In this document: positions 61,896-64,000 of the stretch, piece after piece
How positions within the stretch are numbered: position 1 is the first letter of the stretch
Layout of the letters: each line of letters opens with the position of its first letter
DNA from: CALLCD01 sp039196965
Lineage (GTDB): Bacteria; Pseudomonadota; Alphaproteobacteria; Caulobacterales; Hyphomonadaceae
Direction of reading: 5' to 3'
DNA length: 64,000 nucleotides
Assembly (NCBI GenBank): GCA_039196965.1
Contig: JBCCUK010000006.1
Location: 62,001-126,000 of the forward strand
Notes under the pieces: model-generated
Told to the model about the DNA's origin: nothing
Database searches by the model: none
What the model saw: the letters and a program-made list of their open reading frames with translations, nothing else
Translations under genes and position numbers: made by a program

Positions 61896-63101
61896 TTAAA
61901 TGCGCTCAATAATAGTTGCGGTACCCATTCCAGCACCGACGCAAAGCGTAACAAGAGCGGTTTCCTTACCAGTACGCTCCAACTCATCCACCATGGTGCC
62001 GAGCAACATGGCACCGGTCGCACCAAGCGGGTGGCCCATAGCAATCGCGCCGCCATTCACGTTCATCTTCTCATGGTCGATATCGAGCAACTGCATCATC
62101 AGCATAGGGACAGATGCGAAGGCTTCATTAAGTTCGTAAATATCGATGTCATTGACGTCCATACCGGCTTTTTTCAGCGCCTTCTGGGTGACATATGTCG
62201 GACCGGTCAGCATAATGCCGGGCTCAGACCCGATAGAAGCCATGGCCTTGATCCTGGCTCGCGGCTTCATACCGGTCTTCTCACCGGCCTCTTTCGAGCC
62301 AAAAAGCACGGCAGCCGAACCATCCACGATACCGGACGAGTTACCTGCATGGTGGACGTGATCAATTTTCTCAAGCTCGGGATAGCGCTGCTTGATCACC
62401 TCGTCGAAGCCCATGCCGCCCATTCCGGCAAAGCTGGGGTTAAGGCCGGCGAGCGACTGCATGTCTGCGTCGGGACGCATATGCTCGTCATGGTCGAGAA
62501 TAGTACCGCCCATCTGATCTTTCACCGGAACGATGGACTTGCCAAAACGTCCCTCTTCCCAGGCTTTTGCAGCGCGCTTCTGGGACTCAACAGCATAGGC
62601 ATCCACATCGTCGCGGCTCATACCGTATTTCGTTGCGATGGTATCAGCGCCAATGCCTTGCGGAGCAAAATAGGTTTTCATCGCGACAGACGGATCGGAT
62701 GACCAGGCACCGCCGGACGCCCCCATGGGCACGCGCGACATGGCCTCTACGCCGCCACCAATCGCCATGTCGGCTTCACCGGTGATGACTTTGGAAGCCG
62801 CCATGTTGCAAGCTTCCAGACCCGACGCGCAAAACCGATCGATTTGAACGCCAGCCGTTGTCTCAGCATACTCCGCATTGAGCACCGCAACACGAGCAAT
62901 ATCCGCCCCCTGCTCTCCTACAGGAGACACACAGCCAAGAACAACATCGTCAACATTCGAGGTGTCGAGATCATTCCGATCACGGATGGCCTCAAGGGAC
63001 TGCGTGGCAAGGCTAAGCGCTGTGATCTCATGAAGAGATCCTGACTTCTTGCCTTTACCGCGCGGCGTGCGCACAGCGTCATAAATATAAGCTTCGGACA
63101 T
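61896..63101 (-). CDS. Acetyl-CoA C-acyltransferase (thiolase)
   Basis: This 401-residue thiolase cleaves 3-ketoacyl-CoA to acetyl-CoA and a shortened acyl-CoA. The nucleophilic cysteine is in DRFCASGLEA near residue 90, the His in GHPLGATGAML and the second Cys in LVTLCVGAGMGTA. GGAG lies before the ATG. It is upstream of fadJ in the same transcript, and the pair matches the FadJ-FadI/FadA-type complex. Confidence 0.95.
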   Translation of the reverse strand: MSEAYIYDAVRTPRGKGKKSGSLHEITALSLATQSLEAIRDRNDLDTSNVDDVVLGCVSPVGEQGADIARVAVLNAEYAETTAGVQIDRFCASGLEACNMAASKVITGEADMAIGGGVEAMSRVPMGASGGAWSSDPSVAMKTYFAPQGIGADTIATKYGMSRDDVDAYAVESQKRAAKAWEEGRFGKSIVPVKDQMGGTILDHDEHMRPDADMQSLAGLNPSFAGMGGMGFDEVIKQRYPELEKIDHVHHAGNSSGIVDGSAAVLFGSKEAGEKTGMKPRARIKAMASIGSEPGIMLTGPTYVTQKALKKAGMDVNDIDIYELNEAFASVPMLMMQLLDIDHEKMNVNGGAIAMGHPLGATGAMLLGTMVDELERTGKETALVTLCVGAGMGTATIIERI

Positions 63102-63161
63102 TGGATGGGGCTCCTTTTTTAATCGGATAAAATTGATTTCGGTCTTTGCAAGGCAGGGGGC

Positions 63162-63779
63162 TCAATCGCTCCCCTCCAATTTGGCTATGCGGGCTTTCAA
63201 ATACGCGTTTTCTTCAACAAGAGGCTTCAACTCGCGGCTGACCAAATAACGCACCTCATCTTCAGTGAAGCGGGGCGTAATATATTTAGGGCAATTCCAG
63301 TCCCGCGCGAGAATCTTGATCACCGTCAGTCGTTCAACAGGTCCTTGGCCTTCAACTGAGAGCGTGGATGCCAATTCAGTATCGGCATCCGCTGATATCA
63401 TCGTCGCTTCACCCTGCATTTTCAGTCGGGCACGGTGGGGATAGTCCATAAAAAACAGCGAGACACGTTTGCTCGTTTCCAGATTGCCTTGAGTAATGAA
63501 CTGACGATTTCCAAGATAGTCAGCGAACCCGATCGTATCAGACCCAAGCACTTTCACGAAGCCCGCCGGACCGCCGCGATGCTGCACATACGGCCAATCA
63601 TTCGCGCCAATAGAAGCAACGTAAAAACTTGTGCTTTGTTCAATGAAAGTGACGGTCTTTTCGTCCAGGTCATCCCGAAAGCGGGTTTCGTAAATCTGCT
63701 GGTAACGGTCGCGCATACCGGCTTTTTCCTGGAACGCTTTCACAGGCTCTGAAAAAAGGAGATCGGCATAGTTCTGCAT
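63162..63779 (-). CDS. Pyridoxamine 5'-phosphate oxidase-family FMN-binding-like protein
   Basis: This 205-residue split-barrel flavin-binding-type protein contains EKTVTFIEQSTSFYVAS, VQHRGGPAGFVKVL and LFFMDYPHRARLKMQGEA, segments typical of the PPOX-like family. A C-terminal helix (LVEENAYLKARIAKLEG) probably forms a coiled coil. The precise reaction is unknown; relatives bind FMN or F420 or act on pyridoxal-type substrates. It lies 60 bases upstream of the thiolase and 40 bases after the truncated thioesterase, so it is in the same operon. Confidence 0.83.
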   Translation of the reverse strand: MQNYADLLFSEPVKAFQEKAGMRDRYQQIYETRFRDDLDEKTVTFIEQSTSFYVASIGANDWPYVQHRGGPAGFVKVLGSDTIGFADYLGNRQFITQGNLETSKRVSLFFMDYPHRARLKMQGEATMISADADTELASTLSVEGQGPVERLTVIKILARDWNCPKYITPRFTEDEVRYLVSRELKPLVEENAYLKARIAKLEGSD

Positions 63780-63818
63780 GTTGGCGCTTTTCTGCGAAGA
63801 AACTTTCCTTTTACGTCC

Positions 63819-64000
63819 CTAGAGCTTTGGCTTGGCCTGAACCGGATTCACAGTGAGGCTCGCCGATGAGCGTGCCGCTTCTTTCCCGCGGGAATCGAAG
63901 AGGTTGGCTTCAGCGAAAACCATAGCCCTACCAATATTGGATAGCCGTGCCGCAACCTCAATCGCGCCAACACGAACGGGACGTAAAAATGTTGTGTGGA
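63819..64000 (-). CDS. PaaI-like hotdog thioesterase, C-terminal part (edge of window)
   Basis: The frame enters from the right edge on the minus strand and ends with TAG at 63819-63821, giving 59 visible residues. The segment VRVGAIEVAARLSNIGRAMVFAEANLFD matches the C-terminal strand and tail of PaaI/YbgC-type hotdog thioesterases (V-x-R-x-G-R-x-x-x-x-x-x-E-x-x-V). The N-terminus and catalytic residues lie outside the window. It is upstream of the PPOX-like gene and the beta-oxidation genes, fitting a role in acyl-CoA handling. Confidence 0.75.
   Translation of the reverse strand, partial: HTTFLRPVRVGAIEVAARLSNIGRAMVFAEANLFDSRGKEAARSSASLTVNPVQAKPKL

Overview
This window is a chromosomal segment of an alphaproteobacterium. 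The evidence is an SOS box of the alphaproteobacterial type (GTTC-N7-GTTC) in front of recN, the cell-division/envelope order ddl-ftsQ-ftsA-ftsZ-lpxC-bamD-recN-ligA, the argH-lptM-lysA-DUF4175 cluster with a divergent tlpA-like gene, and the FtsZ tail motif EIPAFLRR. Together with the marine-type accessory genes (TonB receptor, feruloyl-CoA synthase-like ligase, PhoD-like phosphatase) this points towards the Hyphomonadaceae/Parvularculales side of the class. The genus cannot be fixed from sequence reading alone. I saw no rRNA, tRNA, CRISPR array, insertion sequence or prophage; the window is mostly core metabolism with small accessory islets.

Layout. 1-2.6 kb: the end of an unidentified gene, a membrane-anchored LytTR regulator, a PhoD-like lipoprotein and a small membrane protein. 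2.7-9.5 kb: TCA-cycle operon sucC-sucD-sucA-odhB, whose E2 carries two lipoyl domains and which has no lpd after it. 9.5-11.1 kb: a decayed membrane-protein gene, prmA and a 57-aa unannotated small gene. 11.2-13.0 kb: aminopeptidase P. 13.0-24.0 kb (minus strand): ddl-ftsQ-ftsA-ftsZ-lpxC, a divergent XRE regulator, then bamD-recN-ligA. 24.4-32.7 kb: TonB receptor, acyl-CoA ligase, lipoprotein, a PAS/LuxR/alpha-beta-hydrolase fusion regulator, a secreted small protein and an MFS transporter. 32.7-35.2 kb: leuA with a leucine-rich leader peptide, and a TVP38 protein. 35.4-41.5 kb: argH-lptM-lysA-DUF4175 with divergent tlpA-like thioredoxin. 41.5-46.4 kb: exported methyltransferase, two SDR/NAD-binding proteins, DMT exporter, a 55-aa small gene and a nitrilase-family amidase. 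46.5-48.3 kb: folP-folK-folB. 48.7-52.4 kb: SDR, a TetR/membrane metallo-hydrolase pair and a divergent beta-propeller lipoprotein. 52.4-54.7 kb: cobT-cobS-cobC. 54.8-58.7 kb: PhyH-type dioxygenase, LpxH-like phosphoesterase, M20 amidohydrolase, GlcG-like protein. 58.8-64 kb: fatty-acid beta-oxidation (enoyl-CoA hydratase; PaaI-like thioesterase, PPOX-like protein, thiolase, fadJ) ending at a strong terminator.

The regulatory layer is the most informative part. It includes a probable leaderless leucine attenuator before leuA, a LexA box that separates recN-ligA from bamD for SOS control, a perfect 19-bp palindrome just upstream of the TonB receptor start, and a 9-bp inverted repeat covering the ribosome-binding site of the XRE regulator. 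The most unusual protein is the LuxR-type regulator fused to an alpha/beta-hydrolase domain that appears to have lost its catalytic acid and histidine, suggesting a ligand sensor.
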